DNA of 57,739 nucleotides from Methanobacterium sp. (lineage in GTDB: Archaea > Methanobacteriota > Methanobacteria > Methanobacteriales > Methanobacteriaceae), in assembly GCA_012838205.1 (NCBI GenBank), contig DUPR01000027.1, positions 1 through 57,739 of the forward strand, given 5' to 3'. Numbering within the stretch: position 1 is the stretch's first letter; each line of letters starts with the position of its first letter. The notes beneath the pieces are model-generated. The model ran no database searches and was not told where the DNA came from. It was given only the letters and a program-made list of their open reading frames with translations. The position numbers and the translations under genes were made by a program. Shown here piece by piece: positions 23,414-32,851 of the stretch.

Positions 23414-24310
23414 CTATGAGTTGGCAAATGATCTGGCCACTTTTTTCATGTTTTCCAAGTAATTATCGCTTAGAGCATCTACAACTATTACTTTCCCACC
23501 TATTTCACGGGCAATTACTTGGGCATTGCTGGAACTGAACTGAGGAGTTACAAAGATAACTGTTATGTTGTCTTTTCGGGCTTGATCCACCATGCTAGCT
23601 ATTGTTTGGGGTGTGGGTTCTTTTCCCTGTGATTCGATTGGTATTTGTATGAGATTATAATCTCGGCAGAAATAGGCCCATGACGGGTGGTAAACCATGA
23701 TTTTGGTGTGTTTTTTTCCAGATAATGTTTGTTGGATATTTTTATCAAGTTCATCCAATTGTTTGAGATATTCATCCCTATTTTTTTGGTAATAATCTTG
23801 TCCTTCAGGATCAACCTCTACCAAGCTGGTATAAATATTTTCTACCATAATTTTAGCATTTTTAGGTGAAACCCAGACATGAGGATCAGTCCTTTTATCT
23901 TCCACTGTGTTTGGGAGTAGTTCTATTCTCTGAGAAGTGTTCACTACTTTCATTTCTGGATTAATGCCTTTTAATTTATCCATCCAAGCTAGTTCGAATT
24001 CAATACCCGATCCTACTATGTAATAAATTTTTGCATCTTGAACTTGCTTCATCTGGTTTGGTAGCGGCTCGTATGTATGGGGATCAGCACCTTGAGGCAC
24101 CATAACAGTGACATTCACCCGATCTCCCCCAACTTGTTTTACGAATTCCTCCTGAGGCCCAACTGTCACCACAACCCCGATCTTATCATTGGAATATTGT
24201 GATTGCCTGTTCATATCCCTAAAATTTTTGTTGGCAAGAAGCAAACCAGTTAATAAGAGTAAAATTAAAATTAAAGATGCAAATAATATCAATACTACTT
24301 TTCTCTCCAT
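23414..24310 (-). CDS. Metal-binding lipoprotein or anchored substrate-binding protein of the ABC importer
   Basis: 298 residues of the cluster 9 (ZnuA/PsaA) family. An N-terminal hydrophobic anchor (5-27) precedes [20 protein letters not shown]. Metal ligands are expected in [20 protein letters not shown] and [14 protein letters not shown], with a final Asp in VVDALSDN. There is no His-rich loop, which is common in manganese-type and some zinc-type proteins, so the metal (Zn or Mn) stays open. First gene of the importer operon; ribosome site GGTG is short. Confidence 0.9.
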   Translation of the reverse strand: MERKVVLILFASLILILLLLTGLLLANKNFRDMNRQSQYSNDKIGVVVTVGPQEEFVKQVGGDRVNVTVMVPQGADPHTYEPLPNQMKQVQDAKIYYIVGSGIEFELAWMDKLKGINPEMKVVNTSQRIELLPNTVEDKRTDPHVWVSPKNAKIMVENIYTSLVEVDPEGQDYYQKNRDEYLKQLDELDKNIQQTLSGKKHTKIMVYHPSWAYFCRDYNLIQIPIESQGKEPTPQTIASMVDQARKDNITVIFVTPQFSSSNAQVIAREIGGKVIVVDALSDNYLENMKKVARSFANS

Positions 24311-24646
24311 TGAAGCACCGCATAAATTTATAATCCTAGAGATAATCTGGCTTTATTAATATTATAAATTTTCTAAAATAAAAATTAACAATGTTTTTTT
24401 TAATAAACTTGTTTGATACCGAGATACACCACGCTTGGGTAAAACTCGCTTCTAGTCACTTATAGGAGGGAGTTATTGAGAAAAAAAAGATCACTGCTAT
24501 GGCTTGATTTATGAAAAAAATTATTGAAATCTTTTAATTTCGGACTGGTTGCCTTATCCACCTTTTAAAAAAAAAAATTAACCTTTTTTATTATTAAACC
24601 GATGCCAAGCTAGATATAGGTTTAAATCAATATTTCACCTACTCAT
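24311..24646. other. Upstream region of the metal importer operon
   Basis: 336 bases without a gene. It should contain the promoter of the importer (reading left) and the 3' end of the DUF255 transcript. A short less AT-rich stretch (24418-24480) includes GATACACCACGCTTGGG; I see no clear palindrome typical of a metal-repressor operator. Confidence 0.35.
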
Positions 24647-26740
24647 TCAGGTAACTATGTCTAATATTTCCTTGAAACTGTTTACTGGAGGATAACAAGT
24701 CCCATCACCACAAATATATGCTGTAATCTCGTCATTTATCATTTTTTTATCTTCCATGTGTTCAATTAGTTTTTTTAGATTTTTATCACCAGAATCAAAG
24801 ACAATTACACAGTTAGGCAAGTATTGTTCTTGAAGTTTTTTTAACATTATACTGGTATCCTCTGCATTTTTATCACCAGTTAAGAGTATGTTAAATGATG
24901 GTCCGATCTTGAAGGCTGCTGCAGAAAGGAACATAGTAAATGCCGGTGGAGATGAGTTTATTATTCCTGAGAAATATTTTTCCATGGCAAGAGCTATCTT
25001 ATGATATTCATTGTTACCAGTTAATGTGTACAGTTTTTGGAGGTTTAACATTTGAACTGAGTTTCCTGACGGTAACGCAGTGTCGTATGCTTCTTTTTGC
25101 CTGACCAGAACTTGTGGGACAAAATCGGCTGTGAAATAGAAACCTCCCTCTTTTTTATCCCAGAAATGGTCCATTAGTTTTTGGTTAAAATCAATAGCAT
25201 TTTTTAGATACTCTGCTTGGAATGTGGTCTGGTACATCTCCAACAACCCCCAAATCAGGAAGGCATAGTCATCAAGATTGCCATTAACCGCTGCCTCTCC
25301 ATCACGCCAACGATGCATGAGTTGGTCATCAATTTTCAGATGAGATAAAATGAAATTCAGGGTTTTATTAGCGGCCAAAATGTAATCTTTCCTCTTGAAA
25401 ACCCTTCCAGCTATGGCCAGTGCAGCGATTGTTAAACCATTCCAGTCAGTGAGTATTTTATCATCCTTATGGGGGTGAACACGATCCTGTCGTGCGGCGA
25501 ATAATTTTTCCCTAGCACTCTCCATTTTCCACCAGAGTTCTTCGGATGTTTTTTCCAATTGGTTTGAAAGATCTTTCAAACTATTTGTCTGATATAATAC
25601 ATTTTTACCTGTTTTAAAACCAGTGGCTTCTTCTTTGAAGTTTCCTTCCTTATTTACATTGTAAACTTGGCTGAATAGTTCTCCATCTTCTGGTCCCAGT
25701 AATTTTTTAATCTCATGGGCAGTCCATAGGTAGAATTTTCCTTCCTCACCTTCACTGTCAGCATCTTCTGCTGAGTAAAAACCGTCTGATGATGATTGCA
25801 TGTCTCTCATCAGATATTCCAGAACTTCCTGGGCAGTTTCTCTGTATCGTTTATTTCCAGTGGCTTGGTATGCTTCGGTGTATACAATAACCAGTAGTGC
25901 TTGGTCGTATAACATCTTCTCAAAATGGGGTTGAATCCATTGCCGGTCCACACTGTAGCGATGAAAACCAAATCCCACATGATCATAGATTCCACCATAT
26001 GCCATGGCATCTAGGGTTTTCTCCACCATGCTGAGTGCATTGACATCATCCTTCATTTTCCAGTATCGCAGTAAAAATAATAAATGATGTGGTGTGGGGA
26101 ACTTCTGATAATCTCCGAAACCACCATATTCATCATCGAAGTTCTCTTTTAGTGATTTATAAGCCTTGTTAAGGATGTTTTCTTCTAATTCCTGTCCTGA
26201 CTTAATTTTGGATAGTTGTTGTAGTGAATAAGTCAATTCTTCTGCAGATTTTTGGAGATCTTGTTTACGATTATTCCACAAGTCATTAACATTTAATATA
26301 AGATCTTTGAGTCCGGCACCTCGGCTTCCACTTTCTTTAGGGAAATAGGTTCCAGCAAAGAATGGTTTAAGATCAGGAGTCATGATTATAGTCAATGGCC
26401 AGCCCCCTGTACCAGTTATCATTTGGCATGCTGCCATGTAGACACTGTCAATGTCAGGGCGTTCCTCCCGGTCAACTTTTACTGATACGAATACTTTATT
26501 CATGATTTTGCCTATTTCTGGGTCTTGAAAAGATTCACGTGCCATGACATGGCACCAGTGACATGTGGAGTAACCTATAGATAGGAATATAGGTTTATCT
26601 TCTTTTTTGGCTTTTTGAAATGCTTCATCACCCCAAGGATACCAGTCAACAGGGTTATCTGCATGTTGGAGTAAATAAGGACTTTTTTCATCTTTGAGGT
26701 GGTTCTGGTTCAGGGTAGGGGAGGATGTTTTGTTGGACAT
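24647..26740 (-). CDS. DUF255 thioredoxin-fold protein (YyaL/SPATA20 family)
   Basis: 697 residues. An N-terminal thioredoxin-like domain carries [16 protein letters not shown] with a CxxC redox pair; the rest is an all-helical (alpha/alpha)6 glycosidase-like toroid with repeated motifs such as [15 protein letters not shown] and [19 protein letters not shown]. Family members occur in all domains; a function in protein thiol handling or carbohydrate epimerisation has been suggested but not proven. The ATG at 26740 is preferred as the family starts near [17 protein letters not shown]; an in-frame ATG 39 bases upstream is possible. Confidence 0.88.
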   Translation of the reverse strand: MSNKTSSPTLNQNHLKDEKSPYLLQHADNPVDWYPWGDEAFQKAKKEDKPIFLSIGYSTCHWCHVMARESFQDPEIGKIMNKVFVSVKVDREERPDIDSVYMAACQMITGTGGWPLTIIMTPDLKPFFAGTYFPKESGSRGAGLKDLILNVNDLWNNRKQDLQKSAEELTYSLQQLSKIKSGQELEENILNKAYKSLKENFDDEYGGFGDYQKFPTPHHLLFLLRYWKMKDDVNALSMVEKTLDAMAYGGIYDHVGFGFHRYSVDRQWIQPHFEKMLYDQALLVIVYTEAYQATGNKRYRETAQEVLEYLMRDMQSSSDGFYSAEDADSEGEEGKFYLWTAHEIKKLLGPEDGELFSQVYNVNKEGNFKEEATGFKTGKNVLYQTNSLKDLSNQLEKTSEELWWKMESAREKLFAARQDRVHPHKDDKILTDWNGLTIAALAIAGRVFKRKDYILAANKTLNFILSHLKIDDQLMHRWRDGEAAVNGNLDDYAFLIWGLLEMYQTTFQAEYLKNAIDFNQKLMDHFWDKKEGGFYFTADFVPQVLVRQKEAYDTALPSGNSVQMLNLQKLYTLTGNNEYHKIALAMEKYFSGIINSSPPAFTMFLSAAAFKIGPSFNILLTGDKNAEDTSIMLKKLQEQYLPNCVIVFDSGDKNLKKLIEHMEDKKMINDEITAYICGDGTCYPPVNSFKEILDIVT

Positions 26741-26886
26741 TATATCACATTGGATTACATAGACTAATTTATTCAGCAAGTTAGCATTTTATTATCCATT
26801 TAATACATGAAATGGAACTTTTGGCCTATTTCTTCAATTTACAAGTTTTTCGTTTAATAAAAATAAAATCAAAAAAAATGGGTTAA

Positions 26887-27081
26887 TTAATCTGGCTGTT
26901 CACGGTCACATAGGAGGATGTCTCCCACTCCCACGTTCTCAGATTCAACTTCATTGATTAAAATCACCATTGCCGAAACTGGTAATCCAATTATTTTACT
27001 GGCTGTTTTGGCAAATGAGTTTACAAGTTCTCTTTTCTGCTCCTTACTCATTTTCGGACCATCAATTGTTATAACTGGCAT
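26887..27081 (-). CDS. 4-oxalocrotonate tautomerase-like protein
   Basis: 64 residues. After removal of Met the N-terminal Pro (PVITIDGP) would be the catalytic base of the tautomerase superfamily, and the later segment AMVILINEV supplies the second strand. These assemble as hexamers and tautomerise or isomerise 2-oxo-enol acids. The substrate in a methanogen is unknown. GGAGGTG lies just before the ATG. It stands alone, about 100 bases upstream of the DUF255 gene on the same strand. Confidence 0.88.
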   Translation of the reverse strand: MPVITIDGPKMSKEQKRELVNSFAKTASKIIGLPVSAMVILINEVESENVGVGDILLCDREQPD

Positions 27082-27665
27082 CTTTTTTCACCTCCAATAA
27101 TATATTATTAGGTCAAGGTATTTGATAAAATATTTTAAAATAAGATTATTTTTTTTTGGACATACTTTTTTTTAAAAGATTTTTGGAGAAATTTTTTTTC
27201 AATATAAATCAAGAATTAATATCAAATTATTGTGATTAATCATGAATTTAATATTAGCAATGGAAAATCTATCGAAATGCACTGATCTACACCTTTTAGT
27301 ATACATCTAACAGGAAATATTAACTGTTTTCTATGATTTTTAAAAAATATTTCTATGAACCCATTTTAGATATGAATAATTGTGCTAATTTCAAATGATT
27401 ATTTTCGAAAATAAATCTAGCTTTGTACTAGTGATATAACAAAAAGATATGTGTTATTGATAAAACAACTATCAGATTTTGCCTAATATGTTGAAGTTAA
27501 ATAAGTAGACACAACAAAATTACCATGGATGTTATGATAAGCAAATATAATAATCCAACAAAGGATCACAATGATATCCATCAATGGTAAGTTGGTTTTT
27601 ATGGTAAAAAATCTACCACTATACTGTATCATTAGTCAAACAAAAATTAACAGGCGACTGGGAGC
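27082..27665. other. AT-rich divergent intergenic region
   Basis: 584 bases, extremely AT-rich, with long A and T runs around 27120-27200. No coding potential, hairpin or repeat I can support. It should contain the divergent promoters of the tautomerase and coiled-coil genes. Confidence 0.4.
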
Positions 27666-28193
27666 ATGAAAAATAAACCACTATTTAACAAAGAAATTTC
27701 ACAGAAGCAGAATAACCAAATTTCACATAAAACCAAAGAAAGTGAAGATGATACTGGGGACGAATCTCCCAATACCTCGGATTTTGGTATTTCAACTGAT
27801 AATAATTCTGTTAAGGACTTGAAAGCCCGTGTAAAATTTTTGGAACAAGAACTAGCTGATAAAGATTCGGAGATTGACTTTTTAAAAGAAAAATTAACCA
27901 ACAACCAGGAAATCCTCCTTGATGTAATTGAAGATAAAAAAAGCCTTAAAAAGATAGTTCAGGATTTTGAAATGAAACAAATAGATGAAAGACTCAACAA
28001 TTTTCAACAGTTGCAAAGAAAACAACACCAAATAGAACACCGCCTTTTTGTCACTAAAAACCAACTGGACGAAGCGCGAAATGAACTGAAAATACAAGAA
28101 AAAGTCATTAAAGATCTTGAAAAAAGGGGATTAAGGGATTATCTCATGGCTAATTATCCCCAAAGCTATGTGCAGTATCAAAAAAAAGTGTGA
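27666..28193 (+). CDS. Coiled-coil protein, unknown
   Basis: 175 residues, highly charged and soluble. Residues 1-45 are polar and disordered (QKQNNQISHKTKESEDDTGD); from about 47 to 160 heptads of hydrophobic residues form one or two long coiled coils (for example LKARVKFLEQELADKDSEI). The C-terminus YLMANYPQSYVQYQKKV is aromatic. Function unknown; a structural or adaptor role fits. It precedes the PAS protein gene on the same strand by about 200 bases, so the two could be partners. Confidence 0.7.
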   Translation: MKNKPLFNKEISQKQNNQISHKTKESEDDTGDESPNTSDFGISTDNNSVKDLKARVKFLEQELADKDSEIDFLKEKLTNNQEILLDVIEDKKSLKKIVQDFEMKQIDERLNNFQQLQRKQHQIEHRLFVTKNQLDEARNELKIQEKVIKDLEKRGLRDYLMANYPQSYVQYQKKV

Positions 28194-28390
28194 CTAGTGA
28201 TGAACACAAAATACCTTTCACTTTTATTTCGTTAAACGTCAATATTACGAAGTTTTCCGTCAATTTTAAAAATTATTATTATTAATGAATTAATTAACAC
28301 AACACAATCCTATACCTTATATATCTTTCTATTTGCGTCTTATTAGTAAGAAATAACCTACTTTATGATCAATTGAAATTGGTAGTATTT

Positions 28391-30709
28391 ATGTCAGAAT
28401 CGAAGATAATTATAGCAATGGATGATGATTCGGAAACTGAAAAAATCAATAATATTCTCTCATCAAACTATTACCACACATTACCATTACCTTTTTCTAG
28501 AAAAAATAATTCCACAGATACTGATACCGAATTTGAAAACCTTAATTATGTCGATTATGACAGTATGGATTGTGATTCTGCTAATCTGGCTTTAATAGAT
28601 GAAGTATTAATAAACAAGCCATATATGGAGAATGTCTTAGAAAAAATTAATAAGAAAAATCCAATGTCTGTTGTTTGTGTAACTTCTAATTCTTGTGATG
28701 CTGTTATTGATTCAAATAGGGGAATAAACACATTATGCCTTCCCAGACCCTTTAATTCTAGAGAACTCCTTTTAACAGTTGAAATGGCCTTTTATAAGAT
28801 GAAAATGAAAAATGCGCTTTCTGAAAGCGAAGATAAATATCGTTTGCTAATAGAAAATGCAGATGACCCCATCGCTATCATAAATTATGATGGCCAGTTT
28901 CTCATGGCTAACCATAGTGCAGCTCGTTTTTTTGGATGCGAAAAGGAAGACTTCCTTAGTAAAACCATGTGGGATATTTTCCCCCAGGAAAAGGCTGACT
29001 CCCAGATGAAAACTATCAGGACTGTTATTAAAACCGGGAAGGGTCAAATCATTGAGAAAGAAATCACCCTTAACGGGAGTAAATATTATTTCAGCACCAA
29101 TATCCAACCCATGCCTGGTAAAAATGGGGAAATGGGTTCAGTACAGTTAATTGCTCGGGATATAACTCCACTTAAGATGGCAGAAACTGCCCTTAAAAAG
29201 AGTGAAAAAAAATTCCGAGAGGTATTTAACAAGGCCAATGATGGAATATCCTTACACCTTGTGGATGAAAATGGGATGCCAGGTAACTTTACCGAAGTCA
29301 ACGATGTTGTGTGCCGCAGACTTGGCTACACCAAAGAGGAACTCCTCCAAATGAGTCCTAAAGACTTTATAAACGATAATACACGGAATAAGATCCCTGA
29401 AATAATGAAAAAACTGACCACAGAAGGTAGGGCAACCTTTGAATCCATCCTCATCACTAAGAATGGAAGAACCTTGGTAACTGAAATTAGTAATCATCTT
29501 TTCAATCTGCAAGGGAAAAAAATGGTGATGTCCATAACCAGGGACATTTCCAAACGAAAACAAAATGAAGATGAACTCTTACGTATACTGGCCGGTATTG
29601 AAGGTACCGGAGATGCCATTGGTATAGCTATGCCTGATGGTTCTCATTTTTACCAGAACAAATCATTCACTGAATTGTTCGGATACACTGTTGATGAACT
29701 CAATAAACCATTGAAAATAGTGAATCTTTTTGCAGATAAAGAACGAGGAAACAATATTTTGAAAAAAATAATGTCGGGCAATGATTGGAATGGCGAGTTA
29801 GATATGGTTGATAAATCTGGAAATGTTTTCCCCGTGTTATTGCGGGCTAATGCCATTAAAAATAAAGAAGGGAATGTTATTGGTTTAAGTGGCGTGCTCA
29901 ATGATATCACAGAACGTAAAAGGTTAGAAAAAATCTTAAAAACCAGTGAAAGAAGGTTCCGTAACTTGGCTGAAACTGCAATAGATGCTATAATCATTGT
30001 AGATGTTGATGAGAAGATAATATTTTGCAATCGGAGCTTAGAAAGAATCTTCGAATACCGGGAAGACGAAATATTAGGCGAATATCTTGATACTTTGATA
30101 CCTAAACATTATATTGAAGATTTTCAAACAAAATTAGATTATTATAACCAACATGATCTTGAACCAGGAAATATTATTGAAACATATGGGATGAGGAAAG
30201 ATGGTAGTGAGTTCCCACTGGAAATGTCACTTAACACATTACAAAATGATGATGATATCTTCACCACCTTCATTATCAGAGACATCACCCGTAGGAAATT
30301 AAATGAATTTAAGCTAAAAATGAGAGAAGACATTTTCCAATTAATGTCCCTGAACATTAACGAAGTTTTCTGGCTCATTGACCCTTTAACTGGCCAGATT
30401 CTATACATGAGCCCATCTTATTATAAAATATGGGGCCAATCAATTGAAGACTTATATCAAAACCCCAGGTCTTGGATTGAATCAATACACTCCCATGATA
30501 GAGAAAAATTTGTATCTCACATCTTCGGGAAAAATGAAAAAACATCTCAAAACAGAGAAGAAATTGAATGCCGAGTTTTACGTCCCGATAACCAAGAAGT
30601 ATGGATTCGAGTAAGGGCTTTTCCAGAGATTAATCACAACAAGGAGATTTTCCGTAGAGTAGGAATAGCAACTGATATTACCGCTGCAAAAATTAATGGT
30701 TACAAATAA
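28391..30709 (+). CDS. Receiver-like plus five-PAS sensory protein without kinase domain
   Basis: 772 residues. Residues 1-140 look like a degenerate receiver: acidic pocket DDD at 11-13, candidate phospho-Asp70 in LALIDEV, and RPF at 119-121 where receivers have KPF. Five PAS/PAC units follow at about 150-262, 273-390, 395-511, 520-635 and 645-765, with PAC endings such as ARDITPLK, TRDISKRK, LNDITERK and IRDITRRK. The protein ends right after the last PAC; no histidine kinase, cyclase or HTH output. It is cytoplasmic with no membrane helix. The ATG at 28391 is preferred over an upstream TTG. It must pass signals by protein contact. Confidence 0.88.
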   Translation: MSESKIIIAMDDDSETEKINNILSSNYYHTLPLPFSRKNNSTDTDTEFENLNYVDYDSMDCDSANLALIDEVLINKPYMENVLEKINKKNPMSVVCVTSNSCDAVIDSNRGINTLCLPRPFNSRELLLTVEMAFYKMKMKNALSESEDKYRLLIENADDPIAIINYDGQFLMANHSAARFFGCEKEDFLSKTMWDIFPQEKADSQMKTIRTVIKTGKGQIIEKEITLNGSKYYFSTNIQPMPGKNGEMGSVQLIARDITPLKMAETALKKSEKKFREVFNKANDGISLHLVDENGMPGNFTEVNDVVCRRLGYTKEELLQMSPKDFINDNTRNKIPEIMKKLTTEGRATFESILITKNGRTLVTEISNHLFNLQGKKMVMSITRDISKRKQNEDELLRILAGIEGTGDAIGIAMPDGSHFYQNKSFTELFGYTVDELNKPLKIVNLFADKERGNNILKKIMSGNDWNGELDMVDKSGNVFPVLLRANAIKNKEGNVIGLSGVLNDITERKRLEKILKTSERRFRNLAETAIDAIIIVDVDEKIIFCNRSLERIFEYREDEILGEYLDTLIPKHYIEDFQTKLDYYNQHDLEPGNIIETYGMRKDGSEFPLEMSLNTLQNDDDIFTTFIIRDITRRKLNEFKLKMREDIFQLMSLNINEVFWLIDPLTGQILYMSPSYYKIWGQSIEDLYQNPRSWIESIHSHDREKFVSHIFGKNEKTSQNREEIECRVLRPDNQEVWIRVRAFPEINHNKEIFRRVGIATDITAAKINGYK

Positions 30710-30988
30710 TACACTGTATACTGTTTACTGGCGTTGATGTTGATTCGTTACTAAACTAACGAGCAAATTCTTCAATTTATTAAAGAATCATTTGATTTTG
30801 TATGGTAACTTTTTTTTTGAAGTTTTTTTAAAATCACTTGATAAAACAGGTCTAAAATGGTTTTATTGTTTTAAACGTATTGTCTAGATTTTGCGGTGAC
30901 CGTTTGCACTGCATATACACATTTTTTGTGCAACATTTCACAATGATGGATTAAAAATATAATTGCTTGTGAATAGATTTAATGATTA

Positions 30989-31153
30989 AAGGTAAGTATC
31001 CAGTTTAGCAATGAAAAAATTGCTTTTTAATATGAACATAAAGTTCATATTATCTCTTTGTCTATATCTGGATTTTTACCTTATCCACCACCCTAACAAA
31101 CCCCTTGTCCTGAAAGGGAACATCCGCCGCCGTTCCCTTCAGGATACCTTTTT
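30989..31153 (+). ncRNA. Candidate structured RNA with three-way junction and terminator
   Basis: P1 pairs 30989-31003 with 31068-31082 (15 positions, one T-T mismatch and one G-T wobble). Inside lie P2, AGCAAT/ATTGCT at 31007-31024 with loop GAAAAA, and P3, TAATATGAAC/GTTCATATTA at 31028-31052 with a 5-base loop. A 25-base C/A-rich unpaired linker follows (31083-31107, with CCACCACCC and AACCCC), then hairpin P4 and a T run. A TATA-like AAAAATATAA lies around 30953, about 27-35 bases upstream of P1. A 63-codon reading frame across it is interrupted in sense by these helices and is probably not coding. Not a family I recognise; could be a small RNA or a leader of the zinc-ribbon gene. Confidence 0.6.
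31108..31153 (+). terminator. Strong hairpin followed by a T run
   Basis: The stem pairs 31108-31121 (TCCTGAAAGGGAAC) with 31132-31144 (GTTCCCTTCAGGA), 13 pairs with a single bulged A. The 10-base loop ATCCGCCGCC is GC-rich in very AT-rich surroundings. A T run begins at 31149. It looks like an intrinsic terminator, forming the 3' end of the candidate RNA upstream. Confidence 0.65.
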
Positions 31154-31312
31154 TTTAAAATTTCAAAGCTCATGGCCTAAAAATATTTATTATATTTTTT
31201 AGGAGTGTAGCGAAAATTAAATTAAAAAGATTTTATAAAATCAAATTCATCCCAATAATTTTTCTAAGAATTGGATAATCACTCAAATCATATGGAACAA
31301 GTCTGTGATAAT

Positions 31313-31690
31313 ATGGAGTTTCCAGAGGATGGCCAAGTAATTGCTGGTTTTAATTTAATCTGCCCTGAATGTGGCATTGCAAATCCTGATGAATCTGAAA
31401 ATTGTTTAGTATGTGACCGAGACTTGACAAATATCCTTTTATTCTTTGAAGATGACTTTTTCGATTTGGAGATTACAGAAAATTGCTTGATAGAATATCG
31501 AAAATCATTCTGGGGCACCCGTAGAACTGGCAAAGTCATTAAATATCCCTTAACAAAAATCAGTAATATTGAATTTGGTTCACCTGTGAACCGTTTCAAA
31601 TTCGATTTTGAAGGTAAGCGACATGTCCTTCCCCTTAGAGAAGAGAACATGGATAATGTAAAAAAGATATTACCTAAAATAATCGATTAA
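31313..31690 (+). CDS. Zinc-ribbon protein with PH-like C-terminal domain, unknown
   Basis: 125 residues. An N-terminal zinc ribbon, CPECGIANPDESENCLVCD, is followed by a beta-strand-rich part (LLFFEDDFFDLEITENCLIEY, then GKVIKYPLTKISNIEFG) ending in a helix, as in bacterial PH-like domains. Function unknown. Starts at 31292 (ATG) or 31271 (TTG) are possible; I prefer 31313, which has GTGATAAT directly before ATG like the metal-transporter ATPase gene. It lies about 160 bases after the candidate structured RNA. Confidence 0.65.
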   Translation: MEFPEDGQVIAGFNLICPECGIANPDESENCLVCDRDLTNILLFFEDDFFDLEITENCLIEYRKSFWGTRRTGKVIKYPLTKISNIEFGSPVNRFKFDFEGKRHVLPLREENMDNVKKILPKIID

Positions 31691-31787
31691 AAAATCTTAC
31701 TTTTCCATAATATTATTCTTAATAATTTTTTTTTCAATTTGAACCATTGCTTGCACGAAGATTAGCTCTGTAGATGTCACTATAAAT

Positions 31788-31979
31788 CTACCAAAAAGTA
31801 TATAAATACCTAGACATATAGACCAAATGTGTGAGTAGTACACATAGGATGGGGAAATTGGACAAAAATACCAGACTTTTCCTAGTACTGTACTGCACAC
31901 AAAACCTGGTTTTAACCTGATTTAACTCTATTTTTTGGTTGAAACCAGATATAATATGCTTCCAGAGAATTGAAGCCAT
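31788..31979 (-). CDS. Possible 63-residue small membrane protein
   Basis: Doubtful. The reading frame starts with ATG preceded by an unusually strong ribosome site, AGGGGGG with a 4-5 base gap. Its C-terminal half is hydrophobic (VFLSNFPILCVLLTHLVYM). It follows the TPR gene on the same strand by 73 bases, and its ribosome site sits in the loop of a 12-base-pair hairpin. Codon use and N-terminal composition are not convincing, so it may be chance. Confidence 0.25.
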   Translation of the reverse strand: MASILWKHIISGFNQKIELNQVKTRFCVQYSTRKSLVFLSNFPILCVLLTHLVYMSRYLYTFW

Positions 31980-32018
31980 TTTTCCCCCCTACTAACTCCT
32001 ATTCATCTCTGGAAGCAT
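31956..32018. repeat. 12-base inverted repeat (hairpin)
   Basis: ATGCTTCCAGAG at 31956-31967 is perfectly complementary to CTCTGGAAGCAT at 32007-32018, with a 39-base loop. On the minus strand the loop carries AGGGGGGAAAAATG, a ribosome site and start codon. It could be a translation-control hairpin or a transcript end structure after the TPR gene. Confidence 0.6.
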
Positions 32019-32052
32019 TATTATTTTCATTTGACATAATCATATTTCTCGG

Positions 32053-32673
32053 TTATTTTTTTCTCTCATTTGCTTTCATTTTCAATTCAAATATTAAGGC
32101 CCATGCCTCTTCAACTTGGGGAGAAAGATCATTGGATGCTAGTTTAATAAAGGTTTCCAGGGACTCAATTGCCTTACTATAATCACCGAGGAAATTATGT
32201 GCTGATCCCTTACCAGCCCATGCTTGGGCATTTTTCGGATTTAAATCAAGAGCATGGTTAAAAGATTTTAGAGCCTCTTCATATTTTTCTAAACTAAACA
32301 AGGCAGTGCCATGATTATTCCAGACTTCGTCATTATCAGGAACTAGATCAAGAGATTGTTCGAAACAGTTTATTGCCTCTTCAAATCGGGCTTGAGCCGC
32401 ATATAACACTCCTAAATTAGACCAAGCTTGTGGATTATCTGGTTCGATGTCAAGAGCCGCATGATATGATTCCATAGCCTGATCATGAAGCCCGATACGA
32501 GAAAGAGCAACTCCCCGATTATCCCATATTTTACTATTTTCAGGATCTAGAATGAGAGCTTCATCAAAAAATAAAAGAGCTGACTGATAATCACCATTTT
32601 TAAATAGCTTGTTACCTTTTTCTAATAAAATGCTTATGTTATTAGATTTTTTATCAGAAATATTTTCATCCAA
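32053..32673 (-). CDS. Tetratricopeptide repeat protein
   Basis: 206 residues with about four to five TPR units of 34 residues from residue 17 on, each with the W/G/Y/A/P pattern, for example AWSNLGVLYAAQARFEEAIN and ALDLNPKNAQAWAGKGSAHN. TPR proteins scaffold protein complexes; no enzymatic domain or signal peptide is present. The start is TTG at 32673, chosen because a perfect GGTGATC lies four bases upstream and no in-frame ATG is nearby. Function not readable. Confidence 0.85.
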   Translation of the reverse strand: MDENISDKKSNNISILLEKGNKLFKNGDYQSALLFFDEALILDPENSKIWDNRGVALSRIGLHDQAMESYHAALDIEPDNPQAWSNLGVLYAAQARFEEAINCFEQSLDLVPDNDEVWNNHGTALFSLEKYEEALKSFNHALDLNPKNAQAWAGKGSAHNFLGDYSKAIESLETFIKLASNDLSPQVEEAWALIFELKMKANERKK

Positions 32674-32813
32674 CTATGATCACCTTAAACCTACTTAGTA
32701 GTGCTTAAAAAAAACCATCACTGGTGTATTTTCATCTGTGATTAATAAAGCACCTTCTACATTTTTATGAAAATAAATTTCCAAATGACTAATATCGTCT
32801 GATTATAGATTTG

Positions 32814-32830
32814 TTTATAGTTATATTAAA
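32814..32830 (+). promoter_or_regulatory. TATA element of mntP, leaderless start likely
   Basis: The AT-rich box containing TATATTAA at 32822-32829 is centred 26 bases before the mntP ATG, the normal archaeal TATA-to-start distance. With no ribosome site in front of the ATG, transcription probably starts at the start codon (leaderless mRNA). Confidence 0.5.
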
Positions 32831-32851
32831 TGGCATAACTAGTATAAACTT

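Larger units (their letters stand above)
31691..32052. other. Convergent intergenic region with long hairpin
   Basis: 362 bases between the zinc-ribbon gene and the end of the TPR gene. It holds ATGTGT/ACACAT at about 31829-31847, the 12-base inverted repeat described separately (31956-32018), and a doubtful small minus-strand reading frame. Nothing else was recognised. Confidence 0.4.

Noticed and set aside
24290..24310. Pairing between the importer binding-protein start (TCAATGGAGA) and the 3' arm of the RNA at 35851-35862
   Set aside because: Ten to eleven complementary bases at a start codon is suggestive, but the arm is buried in a 12-pair stem and one match of this length may be chance.
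20540..24310. Metal importer and neighbours as a defence or mobile island
   Set aside because: Composition and flanking housekeeping genes look native; no integrase, att repeats or tRNA disruption.
31011..31202. 63-codon reading frame starting in the hairpin region
   Set aside because: It runs through two perfect hairpins and the terminator-like stem, lacks a ribosome site and has an odd composition; the RNA reading explains the sequence better.
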